Of a DNA stretch of 64,000 nucleotides, positions 35,835-44,527 are shown in pieces. The notes under the pieces were generated by a model. It did no database searches. It was not told the DNA's origin and saw only the letters and a program-made list of their open reading frames with translations. The position numbers were made by a program, and so were the translations under genes. Source of the DNA: Myxococcales bacterium (lineage in GTDB: Bacteria; Myxococcota_A; Bradymonadia; UBA7976; UBA1532); the NCBI GenBank assembly GCA_020633435.1, contig JACKDP010000003.1, positions 496,001 to 560,000 on the forward strand, read 5' to 3'. Position 1 is the stretch's first letter. Every line of letters starts with the position of its first letter.

Positions 35835-37101
35835 CCTTCGCTGCCGTCCCCGTCGACTTTCATGATCAAGGCGCTGGTTTTCGCTTTCGAGTCAACGGGT
35901 TGGAGGCTGCCGTCCGCCAGGTGGGCCTGCACGCGGGCGCGGATCGCGGCCAGGCCGGCCAGGGCCAGGCGGGCCCGCCGGTCGCGCAGGGTGGCCTGGG
36001 CGGCCAGCAGCTCGGTGAGCGTGGCGCGCGCGTCGTCGTAGCGGCTCTGCTCCAGGCGCAGCGACTCCTCGGCCTCGGCGATGGCCCGCTCGGCCACGGC
36101 CTGCTGGTCCAGGGCGTCCTCGAGGGCGGCCTGGGCGGCGGCCACCTCGGTGGCGATGGCCCGGGCCAGCTCGCCCTGCTCGGCGCGCAGGGCTGCGAGC
36201 TCGGCGTCGCCAGCGTCGGCCCGGGCGCCACGAGTGCCCGCGGCGAAGGGCACCCAGGTCAGGGCGACGCCCCCCTCCAGCCAGCCGCGGGCCTCCAGAT
36301 CGGTGTCGGCGGCGGTGTAGCGGCCGTAGGCGTCGAGCCGGGGCCAGAGCTCGCCCTGGGCCGCGTCGCGCCGGTGGTCCGTCGCCTCGACGCGGGCCGC
36401 GAGAGCGTCGATCTCGGGCCGCCCGGCCGCGGCGAAGGCGGGCAGGTCGGCCCCGCCGGCCACCTCCGCCGGCTCGTCGCGCCCGAGGGCCTGGCCGAGC
36501 TGGCGGGTGGCGACGCCGCGCCGGCGGGCGAGCGTCCGCGCCTCCTGCTCCGCCTGGGAGAGCGCCAGCTCGACGCGCAGCAGGTCGGCGCGCAGGGCGA
36601 CGCCCTCGGCGACGAGGTCGGCGAGGCGCGCGCGCTGGGCCGCGAGCTGCTCGACGTACGCGGCGGTGGCCGCCTGCTCGGCCTCGACGGGCCCGCACCG
36701 CCAGCCAGGCGTCGGCGGCGGCGGCGGCGCGCTGCTGCCGGGCCCTGGCGCGCGGCGTGCCGGGCGGCGCAGGCGTCGGCGTCGGCGGCCGGGGCCGCGT
36801 AGAGCAGGCCCCGCGGGATCGAAGAGGGCTGGCGGACCTCGACGCCGACGGCCAGCGTCCGGGCTGGCTCGACGGCGAGGTCGCCCACGGGCGTCGCCAC
36901 CACCCGCGGGCTGTGCACGCCGTCGAGGCGCGCCTGCACGGCGACGACGGGCAGCAGGGCCGCGCGCCGGGTGGCCGTCGCCGCGCGCTCGGCGGCCTCC
37001 GCCGGGCGGCGGCCGCGCGGGGCCGGGGCGTCGGCGCCCAGCGCCAGGGCGTCGGCCAGCGAGACGGGGGCCAGCAGGGACAGGACGAGCAGCGCGCTCA
37101 T
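35831..37101 (-). pseudogene. TolC-family outer-membrane efflux protein, two apparent frameshifts
   Basis: About 423 codons if repaired. It starts at ATG 37101 with a signal peptide (MSALLVLSLLAPVSLADALA), overlapping the RND stop. The reading frame is good to about 36745. A middle frame then gives RARQQRAAAAADAWLAVRA, and a third frame from about 36690 gives VEAEQAATAAYVEQLAAQRA and the rest, including TRQLGQALGRDE and the second helical repeat. All three pieces fit one TolC (OEP) hairpin. Each break sits at a GGGCCC hexamer (36740-36745 and 36689-36694), and removing one base at each restores the frame. Either the gene is dead or the assembly has two indel errors. The last residues (SALIMKVDGDGSEG) are intact. 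Confidence 0.75.
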
Positions 37102-40100
37102 GCGGGCACCTCCGCGAGGCGACGGGGCTGGAAGGCCACGCGGTAGAGGGCGGGCACCACCAGCAGGGTGAGGAGCGTCGAGGCGAGCAGGCCCGAGATC
37201 ATGGCCCAGGCCATGGGGGGCCAGAGGCTCGTGCCGGAGAGGGCCAGGGGCAGCAGGCCCGCCACCGTGGTGGCCGTCGTGAGCAGGATGGGCCGCGTCC
37301 GCAGGCGGACGGCGTCGGCCAGGGCCTCCTCCAGGGCGGCCGGCGTGCGGGGGCCGTCGCCCAGGCGGCGGTCCGCCACGTCGAGCAGGACGATGGCGTT
37401 GTTCACGACGATGCCGATGAGCGCGATGACGCCCAGCATGGACATGAAGCCGAAGGCCTGGCCGCCGACCAGCAGGCCGGGCACGACGCCGGTGGCCGCG
37501 AGGGGCACCGTCACGAGGATGATGGCCACCCGGCGAAACGAGTTGAACTCGGCCAACAGGATGAAAACCAACAGGAAAATGCCGATGGGCAGCGAGCGGA
37601 AGAGGGAGTCGTTGGCCTCGCCCGCCCCCTCCGCCGCGCCGCCGAATTCCAGCCGGACGCCCGCGAGGGGGGCGGCGTCGAGGGCCGCGCGCAGGGGCCG
37701 GATGACGCTGCTGAAGGCCGCGCCCTCGGCGAGCTGGGCGGTGACGGTGGCGACGCGCTGGCCGGCGCGGTGGTGGATGGCCGCCGGGCGCCAGCGGACG
37801 TCGGCCCGGGCGACCTGGCCGAGGGGGACGGCGCCGCGGGTGCCCACGTCGACGCCGGCGAGGGCCTCGACGGGCAGGCGCTCGCCGGCGGCCGACCGGA
37901 TGACGACGGGCACGGCCTCGTCGCCCTCCTCGAAGCTGCCGGCGGGGAGGCCCCGGGTGCGGCCGAGGAGCGCCAGGGCCACGTCGGCGCGGGTGACGCC
38001 CTGGCGGCCGGCGGCGGCGTCGTCGATCTCGAAGCCGAGCACGGGCACGCCGAGGCCCAGATCGTGGCGGACGTCCCGGGCGCCGGGGAGGCCGCGCAGC
38101 GTGGCCATCAGCCGCTCGACGCCGGCCTGCAGCGCGTCGGCGTCGTCGCCGTACAGCCGCAGCTCGATGGGCGCCTTGATGGGCGGGCCCTGCTCGAGCC
38201 GGCGGGCCACCAGATCCGCCTCGGGCAGCCGCTCGGCCACGGCGGCCGAGGCGGCCTGGGCCACCGCCGCCAGATCCCCCGGCGTCCGCGTCGTCACGAG
38301 GATCTGGGCCAGGTGCGGGCTCGCCGGGTGGCGGGGCAGGTTGTAGTAGAAGTGGGGCACGGAGCGGCCGACGAAGGTGGCGACGCTGGCCACGTCGGGC
38401 CGGTCGCGCAGGGCCGCCTCGACCACGCGGGCCGCCTCGTCGGTGGCGGAAACATGAGTCCCTTCGGGCAGTTGCAGGTCCAGGACGACCTGGTTGCGAT
38501 CCGAGGACGGGAAGAACTGGAAGGGCACGCCCCCCGCGGCGGCGATGGCGCCCCCGACCAGGATGACGGCGCCCGCCAGGACCCAGCGGCGGCGGCGGAC
38601 GGCGAAGCGGCCCAGGCCCGCGCCGCGGCCGCCCTCGGCGCCGGCGCGGGCGCGCAGGAACAGGGCCGACAGCACGGGGGTCACCAGCACCGCGAAGGCG
38701 TAGCTCAGCGTGAGGGTGAGCATGATCACGATGGGCAGCGCGCGGGTGAAGTCGCCCGTGGGGCCCTCGGCCAGCAGCATGGGCACGAAGGCGGCGAGGG
38801 TGGTGCCGGTGGCCGCGGCCAGGGGCAGCGCCAGCTCGCGGATGGCCGCGAGGGCCGCGCCGCGCCGGTCGAGGCCGCCGTCCAGGTGCCCCTGCACGGC
38901 CTCCGTCACCACGATGGCGTTGTCGACGAGCAGGCCGAGGGCGATGACGAGGGCCGAGATGGACATCTGGTGCAGCACGCCGCCGGCCAGGCCGTAGACG
39001 CCGACGGTGGCGAAGGCCACGAGCGGCACCACGGCGGCGACGACGAGGCCGACGCGCAGGCCCATGGTGGCGACGAGGACGCCGGCCACGATGAGGATGC
39101 CCAGCAGGAGCGACTGGCCCAGGTCGTCGAGCCGCGCCTCGACGCGGGTGGGCTGGAAGGCGACCTCCTGGACGGTGAGGGGGGCCAGCCGCGGCGCCAC
39201 GGCGGCGACGCGGGCGCGGACGGCGGCGCCGAAGCCCACGACGTCGGTGCCGCGGCGGGGGACGACCCCCAGGACCACGGCGGCGGCGCCATCGAGGCGG
39301 GCGCGATCCAGGGCCGGCTCGGCCGGGCGGCGGCGGACGTCGGCCACCTCGCCGAGGGCGACGGCCGCCCCGGAGGGCAGCAGGATGGGCGTGCGCTGCA
39401 GCTCCTCGACGGTGCGCAGGGCGCTCTCGGGGCGCAGGGTGATGAGGCGGCCGGCGGCCTCGACGGCGCCGCCCGGGATCGTGGCCGTCCGGGCGCGGAG
39501 CTGGGCCGCGACGCCGGCCACCGACAGCCCGTGGCGCCGGGCCACCGCGTCGTCGAGGGCGATGGTCACCTGCTCGCCGGGATCGCCGGCCCGCAGCACC
39601 CGGGCCACCACCGGCAGCCCCTCCAGCGCCTCCTCGAGCACCTCGGCGGCGTCGGCCAGGGCCAGCGGATCGGCGGCCCCGGTCACGGCCAGCACCACCG
39701 ACTCCTGGTCGGTCTGATCGGCGTCGAGGACGGGCCGGCCGGCCTCGGGGGGCAGCTTCGCGGCCGCGAGGCGGCGGCGCACGCGGTCCCAGGCGGGGTC
39801 CACGTCGGAGATGTCGGGGCGCAGCTCGAGCTGGATGATGGCCACCCCCGCCCGAGCCGTGCCCTCGACGCGGTGGATCTGCTCCACCTCGGCCAGGGAC
39901 TCCTCGACCCGCTCCAGGACGAGCCGCTCCACCTTCTCGGCGTCGGCGCCCGGGTAGGGGACGACGACGAGGCCCCAGCGATCCGGCAGGCGCGGGTCTT
40001 CCTGGCGGGCCATGGAGCCGTAGAGGAGGACGCCGTTGGCGGCGAGCAGCAGGGCCGACGCCAGCACGAGGCGCGGCCGCGAGAGCAGGGCGAGGAGGGC

Positions 40101-40106
40101 GTTCAT
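37098..40106 (-). CDS. RND efflux pump inner-membrane transporter
   Basis: A 1002-residue AcrB-like RND transporter with the duplicated 12-TM layout: TM1, a large periplasmic loop, TM2-7, a second loop and TM8-12. The proton-relay region in TM4 reads ALGLLVDNAIVVTEAV; the AcrB Asp-Asp pair is Asp-Asn here, as in several other RND groups. VPMLLAEGPTGDFTRALP and the C-terminal GIVVNNAIVLLDVAD and RPILLTTATTVAGLLPLA are typical. It would export small hydrophobic compounds with the MFP and TolC partners coded on either side. Start codon overlaps the MFP stop (ATGA), with GGAGG upstream. This gene, unlike its neighbours, is intact. Confidence 0.93.
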   Translation of the reverse strand: MNALLALLSRPRLVLASALLLAANGVLLYGSMARQEDPRLPDRWGLVVVPYPGADAEKVERLVLERVEESLAEVEQIHRVEGTARAGVAIIQLELRPDISDVDPAWDRVRRRLAAAKLPPEAGRPVLDADQTDQESVVLAVTGAADPLALADAAEVLEEALEGLPVVARVLRAGDPGEQVTIALDDAVARRHGLSVAGVAAQLRARTATIPGGAVEAAGRLITLRPESALRTVEELQRTPILLPSGAAVALGEVADVRRRPAEPALDRARLDGAAAVVLGVVPRRGTDVVGFGAAVRARVAAVAPRLAPLTVQEVAFQPTRVEARLDDLGQSLLLGILIVAGVLVATMGLRVGLVVAAVVPLVAFATVGVYGLAGGVLHQMSISALVIALGLLVDNAIVVTEAVQGHLDGGLDRRGAALAAIRELALPLAAATGTTLAAFVPMLLAEGPTGDFTRALPIVIMLTLTLSYAFAVLVTPVLSALFLRARAGAEGGRGAGLGRFAVRRRRWVLAGAVILVGGAIAAAGGVPFQFFPSSDRNQVVLDLQLPEGTHVSATDEAARVVEAALRDRPDVASVATFVGRSVPHFYYNLPRHPASPHLAQILVTTRTPGDLAAVAQAASAAVAERLPEADLVARRLEQGPPIKAPIELRLYGDDADALQAGVERLMATLRGLPGARDVRHDLGLGVPVLGFEIDDAAAGRQGVTRADVALALLGRTRGLPAGSFEEGDEAVPVVIRSAAGERLPVEALAGVDVGTRGAVPLGQVARADVRWRPAAIHHRAGQRVATVTAQLAEGAAFSSVIRPLRAALDAAPLAGVRLEFGGAAEGAGEANDSLFRSLPIGIFLLVFILLAEFNSFRRVAIILVTVPLAATGVVPGLLVGGQAFGFMSMLGVIALIGIVVNNAIVLLDVADRRLGDGPRTPAALEEALADAVRLRTRPILLTTATTVAGLLPLALSGTSLWPPMAWAMISGLLASTLLTLLVVPALYRVAFQPRRLAEVPA

Positions 40107-41283
40107 CGGGGGACCTCCACGACGGCGTCGCCGTCCAGCAGGGCGAAGTGCCCGCCGATGACCACGGCGTCGGCGGCCTGGAGCGGGGGCTGGGCCTCGC
40201 CGCCGGAGGCGGTCAGCACGACGCGGCCGCCATCGGCCAGCTCGCCCACGACCACGGGCACCCGGTGGGCCACGCCGTCCGTCACGCGGAAGACGCGCGG
40301 CCGGCCGCCGGCGGGATCGACCACCGCGGCCAGGGGCACGGCCAGGGCCGGCGCGCGCGGCGTGGCCAGCGTCGCCTCGGCCGTCAGCCCGGCGCGCAGG
40401 TGGCCGGTGGGCAGCGAGAGGACCACCGGGAAGAGCCGGCCAGGCCCCGCGGCCTCGCCCCCGATCTGGCTGACATGGGCCACAACCCGCTGATCCAGCA
40501 GGGGAAAGAAGACGTCGACGGGGGCGCCGTTGCGCAGGTCGGCCACCACGGTCTCGGGCACCTCCAGGGCCACCTCCAGGCCGTCCTCGCCCACCAGGCT
40601 CACGATGGGGCGGCCGGCGCCGACCAGCTCGCCGGGCTCGGCGTGGACCGCGGTGACGGTGCCCGCGAAGGGGGCCACCAGATCCGCCTCGGCGCGCTGG
40701 CGGCGGGCCTCGGCCAGGCCGGCGGCGGCCTCGCGGCGGGCGGCCCCCAGCGCGGCGACCCCGGCTCGGGCCTGCTCGACGGCCTGGCCGGTGGCGGCGT
40801 CGCGGATCCCAGCCGCTCCACCCGGCGCGCGTCGCGGCGGGCCTGGGCCAGCTCCGCGTCCAGGCGGGCGATGCGGGCGCTGGCCGCCTGGGTGGCGTGC
40901 TCCAGCGGCGCGGCGTCGAGGCGGGCCAGGCGGGCGCCGGCCTCGACGCGATCGCCCACGTCCACGGCCCGGTCGACGAGGCGGCCGCCGGCCTGGAAGG
41001 CCAGGTCGGCGCGGCGCGCGGCGCGGCTGACGCCGAAGAAGCGGTGCGTCCGCAGGGCCGGGGCGGCCTCGACCGGGGCCGTGCGCACCGCCCGGTCGCC
41101 GGGGCGGTCCACCGACTCGGGCGCGCGGGTGGCGCCGGCCGTCGTCGCCAGCACGGCGCCGACCACCACCGCGGCCCCCACCACCGCGCTCAAGACCTTC
41201 TGGACCGGCCGACCGGTCGATTTCCGAACCGGCCGGCCGGTCAATTCATCGGCCCGCGGCGCGGGCACATGCTGCTCCCCCAT
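40103..41283 (-). pseudogene. RND membrane-fusion protein (HlyD/AcrA-like), one apparent frameshift
   Basis: About 393 codons if repaired. The N-terminal part (from ATG 41283) has a cytoplasmic stretch with duplicated TGRPV motifs, a TM helix (VLSAVVGAAVVVGAVLAT) and the lipoyl/coiled-coil entry (FQAGGRLVDRAVDVGDRVEAG). At about 40806-40810 (GGATCCC on the plus strand) the frame breaks. The continuation begins IRDAATGQAVEQARAG and runs through APFAGTVTAVHAEPGELV to the end. Adding one G to the GGG run restores a continuous protein. AGGAGG precedes the ATG. It links the RND pump to TolC. Loss of function or sequencing error are both possible. Confidence 0.75.
41204..41242. repeat. Pair of GC-rich palindromes inside the start of the MFP gene
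   Basis: ACCGGCCGACCGGT (41204-41217, near-palindromic) and ACCGGCCGGCCGGT (41229-41242, perfect palindrome), centres 25 bases apart. They form part of an imperfect direct repeat that codes for the duplicated TGRPV peptide. The form resembles TetR-type operators, so they may be accessory binding sites. Confidence 0.6.
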
Positions 41284-41300
41284 GGGATCCTCCTACCGGG

Positions 41301-41903
41301 TCAGGGACGGGGCTCGATGCCCTGCAAGAACACGCGGATGAGCCCCTCCAGGTGCTCATCGTCGGCGTCGTCTTCCGGGCAGCAGAGCCCGGTCTGCGGG
41401 GCCATGAAGCCGCGCAGCAGGAACCAGTGCTCGACGAGCGAGAAGAACATCAACAGGATGTGCGGGGCGGCGATGTCGACCCGCACCAGGCCACGCGCCT
41501 GGGCGTCGACCAGCCGGGCCACCCCCAGCTCGATGAGATCCGTGCCCATCACGCGGCAGCTCGCGTCCGACTCCAGGGCCATCCACGTCAGCAGCCGCCG
41601 GAACTCGGGGCGGTCCTTCAGCACCCGGAAGTAGAGCCGGACGGACGCCTCCATCAGCGTCTCGGCCGGCTCCTGCTCCAGGAGGGCCTTCTGGGCCTCA
41701 TGGTAGACCACGAACTCGCGCTGCTTCAGGGCGTCCCACAGGGCTTCCTTGGAGCCGAAGTGGTGGTGGATCAGGCTCTTGGTGACGCCCGCCTCGGCGG
41801 CGAGGGCGCTGGTGGACGTCTCGGCGAACCCCTTCTGGGCGAAGACCTGGAGCGCCGCGTCGAGGATGGCCTCGCGGGTCGCTTCGGGATCTCGTCGGGC
41901 CAT
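41301..41903 (-). CDS. TetR-family repressor of the efflux operon
   Basis: A 200-residue TetR/AcrR regulator. The N-terminal DNA-binding domain is clear: TREAILDAALQVFAQKGFAE, then TSTSALAAEAGVTKSLIHHHFGSKEALWDA as the helix-turn-helix (quoted in part). The C-terminal ligand domain is diverged (LLTWMALESDASCRVMG). GGAGG lies six bases before ATG 41903; an earlier in-frame GTG (41909) lies on the ribosome site. It is the first gene of the unit, 17 bases before the MFP start. Its promoter is bracketed by two identical operator-like palindromes, so it probably represses itself and the pump, and is induced by a pump substrate. Confidence 0.92.
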   Translation of the reverse strand: MARRDPEATREAILDAALQVFAQKGFAETSTSALAAEAGVTKSLIHHHFGSKEALWDALKQREFVVYHEAQKALLEQEPAETLMEASVRLYFRVLKDRPEFRRLLTWMALESDASCRVMGTDLIELGVARLVDAQARGLVRVDIAAPHILLMFFSLVEHWFLLRGFMAPQTGLCCPEDDADDEHLEGLIRVFLQGIEPRP

Positions 41904-41920
41904 CGCCACCTCCAGGGTTG

Positions 41921-41995
41921 TTGGCCGAGCGGCCAGTTGTAGAGATAGCGGGGGTCGCGGCCGGGATCAAGGGCGAATTGGCCGAGCGGCCAGTT
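41921..41995. promoter_or_regulatory. Two identical 18-bp operator-like sites flanking the tetR promoter
   Basis: The same 18 bases, TTGGCCGAGCGGCCAGTT, occur at 41921-41938 and 41978-41995 in the same direction. The core TGGCCG-AG-CGGCCA is a palindrome. One copy covers the predicted start site, the other lies eight bases upstream of the -35; centres are 57 bases apart. The arrangement suggests repression by the adjacent TetR, perhaps with two dimers. Confidence 0.8.
41942..41970 (-). promoter_or_regulatory. Sigma-70 promoter of the tetR-mfp-rnd-tolC unit
   Basis: On the minus strand TTGATC (41965-41970), 17-base spacer, TATCTC (41942-41947). The predicted start near 41935 lies inside the proximal operator-like site. 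Confidence 0.7.
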
Positions 41996-42006
41996 TTCTG
42001 TCCACG

Positions 42007-43125
42007 TCAGCCGGGGAGGCGCACCAGATCGTCGCGGTGGACGACCTCGGGCACGAGCTGGAACGGCGCGCCGGCCGCGTCGGTGCGTTGGCCGACGGCC
42101 GCCCGGATGTCCGCGGCGGCGTGGTTGACGAGCCCGCGGGCCACCTCCGCCCCGTCGGGCCCCAGGATGCGCACCGCGTCCCCCTCGGCGAAGTCGCCCT
42201 CGACCGCGACCACCCCGATGGGCAGCAGGCTGCGCCCCTGGTCGAGGAGCGCGCGCACGGCGCCGGCGTCGACGCGCAGGGCCCCGGCGGGCCGCTGGCC
42301 GAAGGCGATCCAGTGCTTGCGGCTGCCGATGGACACGGGCTCGGGGGCGAACCAGGTGCCCAGGTCCTCGCCCGCGAACAGCCGGCGCAGGATGCCGGGC
42401 TCCTTGCCGGGGGCGATGAGGGCCGGCACGCCCAGGTGGTTGACCTGCTGGACGGCCTGCACCTTGGTGCGCATGCCGCCGCTGCCGAGGCCGGACGTCG
42501 AGCCGCCGGCGTTGCCCAGGAGCGCGGCGTCAATGCGGGGCACCAGCGACAGGCGTCGGGCGCCGGGCGCGCTGGGGGGGCGGTCGTACAACCCCGCGAC
42601 ATCACTCAAGATCACGAGCGCGCTGGCCTCGACGAGGCTGACCACCAGGCTCGACAGCATGTCGTTGTCGCCCAGCTTGATCTCGTCGAAGGCGACGGTG
42701 TCGTTCTCGTTGATGATGGGCACGACGCCCCAGCCGAGCAGGGTGCGCAGGGTGCGCCGGGCGGCCAGGTAGCGCGCCCGGTGGTGCAGGTCGTCCCGGG
42801 TGAGCAGGACCTGGGCGACGGCGTGGCCGTAGGCCGCCAGCTCGTCGTTCCACTGCTGCATGAGCCGGCCCTGGCCGATGGCGGCGCAGGCCTGCAGCTC
42901 GTCGATGCGCTCGGGGCGCTCGGTGCGGCCGAGGCGCGCGAGCCCGAGGGCCACCGCGCCGCTGCACACCACCACCACCTCGAGGCCCGCCTGGCGCAGG
43001 GCCACCAGGTCGCGGGCCAGGGAGACGAACGTCACCCGGTCGAAGTCGAGGCCCTCCCGCAGGACGGCGCTGCCGATCTTCACCACCACGCGCCGCGCGC
43101 CGGCGAAGCCGCTCGGTCGATCCAT
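42007..43125 (-). CDS. proB: Glutamate 5-kinase with PUA domain
   Basis: A 372-residue glutamate 5-kinase, first enzyme of proline synthesis (glutamate + ATP to glutamyl-5-phosphate). The kinase domain shows VVVKIGSAVL, VCSGAVALG, PIINENDTVAFDEIKLGDND and GSGGMRTKVQA in the usual order, and a C-terminal PUA domain begins near residue 280 (HWIAFGQRPAGALRVDAGA). The length is the normal full-length ProB. GAGGGG overlaps the stop of the upstream aminotransferase gene, eight bases away, showing translational coupling. proA is not adjacent. Feedback inhibition by proline is known for the family. Confidence 0.95.
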   Translation of the reverse strand: MDRPSGFAGARRVVVKIGSAVLREGLDFDRVTFVSLARDLVALRQAGLEVVVVCSGAVALGLARLGRTERPERIDELQACAAIGQGRLMQQWNDELAAYGHAVAQVLLTRDDLHHRARYLAARRTLRTLLGWGVVPIINENDTVAFDEIKLGDNDMLSSLVVSLVEASALVILSDVAGLYDRPPSAPGARRLSLVPRIDAALLGNAGGSTSGLGSGGMRTKVQAVQQVNHLGVPALIAPGKEPGILRRLFAGEDLGTWFAPEPVSIGSRKHWIAFGQRPAGALRVDAGAVRALLDQGRSLLPIGVVAVEGDFAEGDAVRILGPDGAEVARGLVNHAAADIRAAVGQRTDAAGAPFQLVPEVVHRDDLVRLPG

Positions 43126-43133
43126 GGAACCCC

Positions 43134-43985
43134 TCAGTTCTGCGCCAGGTGGTCCTGGTAGGCGGCCATCAGCTGGCGGGTGATGGGGCCGGGGGCGGCC
43201 CAGCGCCGGTCGTCGATGCGGGCGACGGGCATCACCCCGCGCACGCTGCTGGTGATGAAGACCTCGTCGGCGTCGGCCAGGGCCTCGACGGGGAAGGAGG
43301 CCTCCTCGGCGGGGAGGCCCCGGGCGGCGGCCATCGCCAGCACATGCCGCCGCGTGATGCCGGCGAGGATGCCGACCTGCAGCGGGGGCGTGCGCACCAC
43401 GCCGTCCTTCACCAGGAAGAACGTGCTGGTGCCCCCCTCGAGCACCCGACCCAGGGGATCGACGCGCAGCGCCTCGTAGAAGCCCGCCCGCTCGGCCTCG
43501 GCCAGGGCCATGACGGCCAGCAGGCGGCTGCCGCTCTTGGCCTGGGGGTCGAGGCCCCCCTCGTCGCGGCGCGGGGTGCGGACGATCTTCAGGCTGCAGC
43601 CCGCCTCGTAGAGGGCGGCGGGGGGCAGGCTCAGGGGCGAGCAGATGACGACGCGCGTGGGCTCGCCGGCGTCGGCCAGGCCGAGGCCCGCGTGGCCCAC
43701 GCCCCGCGAGACGACCAGGCGGATGGTGCACTCCCCCGGGATGCGGTCGAGGAGCGCCTGGATCCAGCCGCGGAGGACGTCGGGGTCGACCTGGGGATCG
43801 AGGGCGATGCGCCGGCCCGACTCCCAGAGGCGGGCGGCGTGATCGGCCCAGAACAGCGGGCGACGGTTGGCCGTGCGCAGCACCTCGTAGACCGAGTCGC
43901 CGAACAGAAACCCGCGATCATACACGGAGATCCGCGCGTCCTCGGCGGCCGTGATGGTGCCGTTGATGCTGACCCAGGCGCTCAT
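43134..43985 (-). CDS. Class-IV PLP aminotransferase (D-amino-acid/branched-chain type)
   Basis: A 283-residue fold-type IV PLP enzyme. The N-terminal VSINGTITAAEDARISVYDRGFLFGDSVYE motif (quoted in part) is typical. The catalytic lysine is Lys 150 in DPQAKSGSRL, and EGGTSTFFLVKDGVVRTPPLQVGILAGITR binds the cofactor phosphate region (in part). Specificity within the D-alanine aminotransferase, branched-chain aminotransferase and aminodeoxychorismate lyase group is uncertain; the sequence leans towards D-amino-acid transaminases. GAGAGG precedes the ATG. It forms an operon with proB. Confidence 0.88.
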   Translation of the reverse strand: MSAWVSINGTITAAEDARISVYDRGFLFGDSVYEVLRTANRRPLFWADHAARLWESGRRIALDPQVDPDVLRGWIQALLDRIPGECTIRLVVSRGVGHAGLGLADAGEPTRVVICSPLSLPPAALYEAGCSLKIVRTPRRDEGGLDPQAKSGSRLLAVMALAEAERAGFYEALRVDPLGRVLEGGTSTFFLVKDGVVRTPPLQVGILAGITRRHVLAMAAARGLPAEEASFPVEALADADEVFITSSVRGVMPVARIDDRRWAAPGPITRQLMAAYQDHLAQN

Positions 43986-43995
43986 GCCGAGCCTC

Positions 43996-44484
43996 TCAGA
44001 CGTTGACGCCCTTCCAGCCCGAGCCCGTGCCGGTGGGGCTGTGCTGCTTGAAGAAGAGCGGCTTGCTGTTGGTGGGGTTGGGCAGGTAGGGCCCGGAGGG
44101 GGTGTACGAGGTGTGGTACATCCACCACTGCGCGGTGCCGGCCGAGGCGTTCACCGACACATAGCCCACCAGCGTGCCCTGGTACTCGATCTTGTAGCCC
44201 ACGCTCCCCGAGGGGTTGGTGGGGGTGATGGAGGTGGCGTTGCCCGAGAAGTACTGGGCGGGTGTGCTGAAGGTGTTGGAGCCCTGCCCCAGCGTGACCT
44301 CGGAGCCCATGTAGAAGGAGCCCGGCGCGGTGCCCGTGGGATCCCACTGCCAGATGTCGAACGTGCCCTGGCCGGTGACGGCCGTGACCCAGAAGGTGCC
44401 CGTCACGCTGGCGAAGCTGCTCGTCTGGGAGATGCCCCGGCCGTTGTACTCGGGGGGAAGCTCGCGGCTCGTGTGGTGGCCCAT
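43996..44484 (-). CDS. Unrecognised 162-residue Ser/Thr/Gly-rich protein
   Basis: A 162-residue protein rich in Ser, Thr, Gly, Tyr and Trp with almost no Arg or Lys clusters, unlike its neighbours. It begins MGHHTSRELPPEYNG, has no signal peptide and no cysteine, and repeats small beta-type segments (GTFWVTAVTGQGTFDIWQW, VGYKIEYQGTLVGYVSV). It looks like an all-beta carbohydrate-binding or tail-fibre-like fold. GGAGG lies five bases before ATG 44484; a longer start upstream has no such site. It shares a promoter region with the divergent kinase gene and is followed by the aminotransferase gene ten bases later. No family recognised. Confidence 0.75.
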   Translation of the reverse strand: MGHHTSRELPPEYNGRGISQTSSFASVTGTFWVTAVTGQGTFDIWQWDPTGTAPGSFYMGSEVTLGQGSNTFSTPAQYFSGNATSITPTNPSGSVGYKIEYQGTLVGYVSVNASAGTAQWWMYHTSYTPSGPYLPNPTNSKPLFFKQHSPTGTGSGWKGVNV

Positions 44485-44506
44485 GAAATCCTCCTGAAAT
44501 TCCGTG

Positions 44507-44524
44507 GCGGCACTATAATGCCGC
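44507..44524. promoter_or_regulatory. Perfect -10 box within a palindrome, divergent promoter
   Basis: GCGGCA and TGCCGC, six-base arms with a six-base spacer, enclose TATAAT (44514-44519, plus strand) and the near-match TATAGT on the minus strand. The plus-strand start would fall within a base or two of the kinase ATG (44528), suggesting a leaderless mRNA. No clear -35 is present. The palindrome could be an operator. Confidence 0.6.
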
Positions 44525-44527
44525 GAC

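Noticed and set aside
27108..40493. Very long antisense frames at 27108-29702, 32042-34930 (minus) and 36507-40493 (plus)
   Set aside because: Same shadow signature; the sense strands encode complete domains with proper starts.
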